Source of the DNA: a bacterium
GTDB lineage: Bacteria; Babelota; Babeliae; Babelales; RVW-14
Direction of reading: 5' to 3'
Assembly: GCA_030432505.1 (NCBI GenBank)
Contig: JAUIHA010000032.1
Location: forward strand, 1-7,648
DNA: 7,648 bases
Below are positions 6,460-7,648 of this stretch, in pieces. Position numbers and translations under genes: made by a program. The notes under the pieces were generated by a model. That model saw only the letters and a list, made by a program, of their open reading frames with translations. It was not told the DNA's origin and made no database searches. Every line of letters starts with the position of its first letter. Within the stretch, counting starts at the first letter, position 1.

Positions 6460-6490
6460 GGGGCTCTTCTAGAGCCCCTGCCTGTTTTAT
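6460..6490 (+). terminator. Intrinsic terminator-like hairpin between convergent genes
   Basis: GGGGCTCT (6460-6467) pairs perfectly with AGAGCCCC (6471-6478) around a 3-nt loop (or 7 bp around 5 nt). It is followed by TGCCTGTTTTAT, a short, interrupted U-tract. It begins 4 nt after the stop of the plus-strand exported-protein gene. On the minus strand the hairpin is followed by A-rich sequence, so it should mainly stop plus-strand transcription, although the C11 peptidase gene ends only 8 nt away. Confidence 0.75.
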
Positions 6491-7648
6491 GAGTAGCGTC
6501 TAATAAATTTGAGCCATCTGGAATTTCTAGCAAAAGAAGTTTTTGGATAGCTATAATGAATGGAATATGCTGGATAGTAGATAGAAAGTCCATGAGCGTT
6601 TGGAAATGATGGGCCGGTAATATTTCCTACTACAGCATCATCAAGAGCTTTTTTTGCCAGACTTGCTGCCCTGAAAAGCTTATTGATTTCAATTTTAAAT
6701 TTGTAGTTACGACGTTTCTTTTTTTGCGTTTTTCCTGATAAAACATTGTAGCGATAGCGTTTGGCTTTATTGAGAACGCAGTCATAAAAATCATAGAGGT
6801 CAATGTAGTCTTTACCGTAGAATTCAGTTACGTCATTTCGTGCTTGCGTGATCATACTATTTGTTTTTCCACGTTTTAGTTTTCGGCATTTATTAAGACA
6901 TCGTACTACTTTATTGAGTGTTGTGCGTACGTTGTTAATCTTGTTGATATCAATTGCTGACTGGGTGCACTTTGAGTAACGGTTTTCATAGTAGTTTCCG
7001 TAGGAAAGCACAATTGTTTGTGCGAGTGTTTTTGGATTAAAGAGTGTAGGATTAGCAACAAGCGGGTTAAGAAAGCCTGAGTAATCCCAACCATTACCTG
7101 GTTCAAGGTGTTGTGATGCTACAAGGTAGTCAGCAGAACCTTTCACTTGGTAGGCAACTTCTGTCATTGCCATTAAGCAGGCATCCATTCCTAAAATATC
7201 TAATTTTTTACCAAGGACATTATTTTTTATTTTGCTAAGTGCTCGTTGAAGTGCTTGGTTATCAAGGAAGGTATGATCTGAGTCGTCGTATAGAATACCT
7301 CGTTTTTCTTCGGTTGGCATTCCTGGAACGTGTAGCCATGGTTGTATTGTTGGTTCTTGCGCAGACTTAACATCCATAACACCGGCTCCGTGGTTCCACA
7401 ACACGAGCATATAATGTTTTGCTGGGTAATTGTCTTTTGCCCATTGCATACATTCTACAAGTTCACGTTCAGGATTTATCCCCATTTCTTGGTTGAGTGA
7501 TCCTGTTTCTACACGCTTATTTTTTTCTATTTTGTAACGCCACGTTTTTTTGTCTTTAGGTTTATCCCATTGCACTAAAATATTAACCTTTTCAGTAGAC
7601 CCTGCTTGTTGCATGTCTCGAACGTTATATGTAGCGTATGGTGCAAGG
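6487..7648 (-). CDS. Peptidase C11 (clostripain-like) family protein, N-terminus outside window
   Basis: Cysteine endopeptidase of clan CD, related to clostripain, which cleaves after Arg or Lys and often matures by self-cleavage. The frame stays open to the window edge. An internal ATG at 7614 exists, but 11 further upstream codons (LAPYATYNVRD) fit the conserved family N-terminus, so the true start and any signal peptide lie beyond 7648. Counting from Met at 7614: GSTEKVNILVQWD (5-17, first strand), the catalytic His in VLWNHGAGV (His75), the catalytic Cys in LDILGMDACLMAM (Cys146), SQHLEPGNGWDYSGFL (167-182) and HGLSIYYP (341-348). Both catalytic residues are present, so activity is plausible. 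Basic runs lie at 243-250 and 298-302. Family members are normally exported. Its end is convergent with the exported protein at 5838-6455. Confidence 0.92.
   Translation of the reverse strand, partial: LAPYATYNVRDMQQAGSTEKVNILVQWDKPKDKKTWRYKIEKNKRVETGSLNQEMGINPERELVECMQWAKDNYPAKHYMLVLWNHGAGVMDVKSAQEPTIQPWLHVPGMPTEEKRGILYDDSDHTFLDNQALQRALSKIKNNVLGKKLDILGMDACLMAMTEVAYQVKGSADYLVASQHLEPGNGWDYSGFLNPLVANPTLFNPKTLAQTIVLSYGNYYENRYSKCTQSAIDINKINNVRTTLNKVVRCLNKCRKLKRGKTNSMITQARNDVTEFYGKDYIDLYDFYDCVLNKAKRYRYNVLSGKTQKKKRRNYKFKIEINKLFRAASLAKKALDDAVVGNITGPSFPNAHGLSIYYPAYSIHYSYPKTSFARNSRWLKFIRRYS

Noticed and set aside
1..7648. CRISPR array, toxin-antitoxin or phage-defence system
   Set aside because: No regularly spaced direct repeats, cas-like proteins, or paired small toxin/antitoxin frames were seen.

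Overview
The window looks like a piece of a moderately AT-rich bacterial chromosome. The genes have clear Shine-Dalgarno sites (AAGGA/GGAG type), short intergenic gaps, translationally coupled operons and a tRNA with an encoded CCA. Taxonomy cannot be fixed from the sequence alone. The mix is an amino-acid uptake system, an animal-like (short, single-chain) transketolase, a clostripain-type C11 protease and small exported proteins without recognisable families. This mix suggests a host-associated or reduced-genome bacterium. Candidatus Dependentiae (TM6) is one possibility, offered as inference only.

Layout. Positions 1-2044 (minus strand) hold a three-gene polar amino-acid ABC importer in the order lipoprotein binding protein, permease, ATPase. 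The genes are tightly packed and the ATPase runs off the left edge. Positions 2045-2714 contain no convincing gene. They hold a 16-bp perfect palindrome close to the importer, a roughly 127-bp MITE-like element with imperfect terminal inverted repeats, and two opposed doubtful reading frames. Positions 2721-3014 (plus) encode a 97-residue exported protein of unknown function. A tRNA-Asp(GTC) follows on the minus strand at 3068-3144. Positions 3207-5742 (minus) hold a two-gene unit: a Nudix hydrolase followed 10 nt later by transketolase. A divergent plus-strand gene (5838-6455) encodes a second exported protein of unknown function and ends at a strong hairpin. Convergent to it, and running off the right edge, is a C11 (clostripain-like) cysteine peptidase with both catalytic residues present.

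How it fits together. The importer would bring polar amino acids into the cell, and an extracytoplasmic C11 protease could in principle supply peptides or amino acids, but no sequence feature links the two loci. The Nudix-transketolase pair is the best-supported functional pairing, because spacing and ribosome-site overlap imply co-translation. I saw no CRISPR array, phage gene, toxin-antitoxin pair or defence system. The most interesting items are the MITE-like element next to the importer promoter region, the unusual anticodon stem of tRNA-Asp, the widened Nudix box coupled to transketolase, and the two exported orphans.
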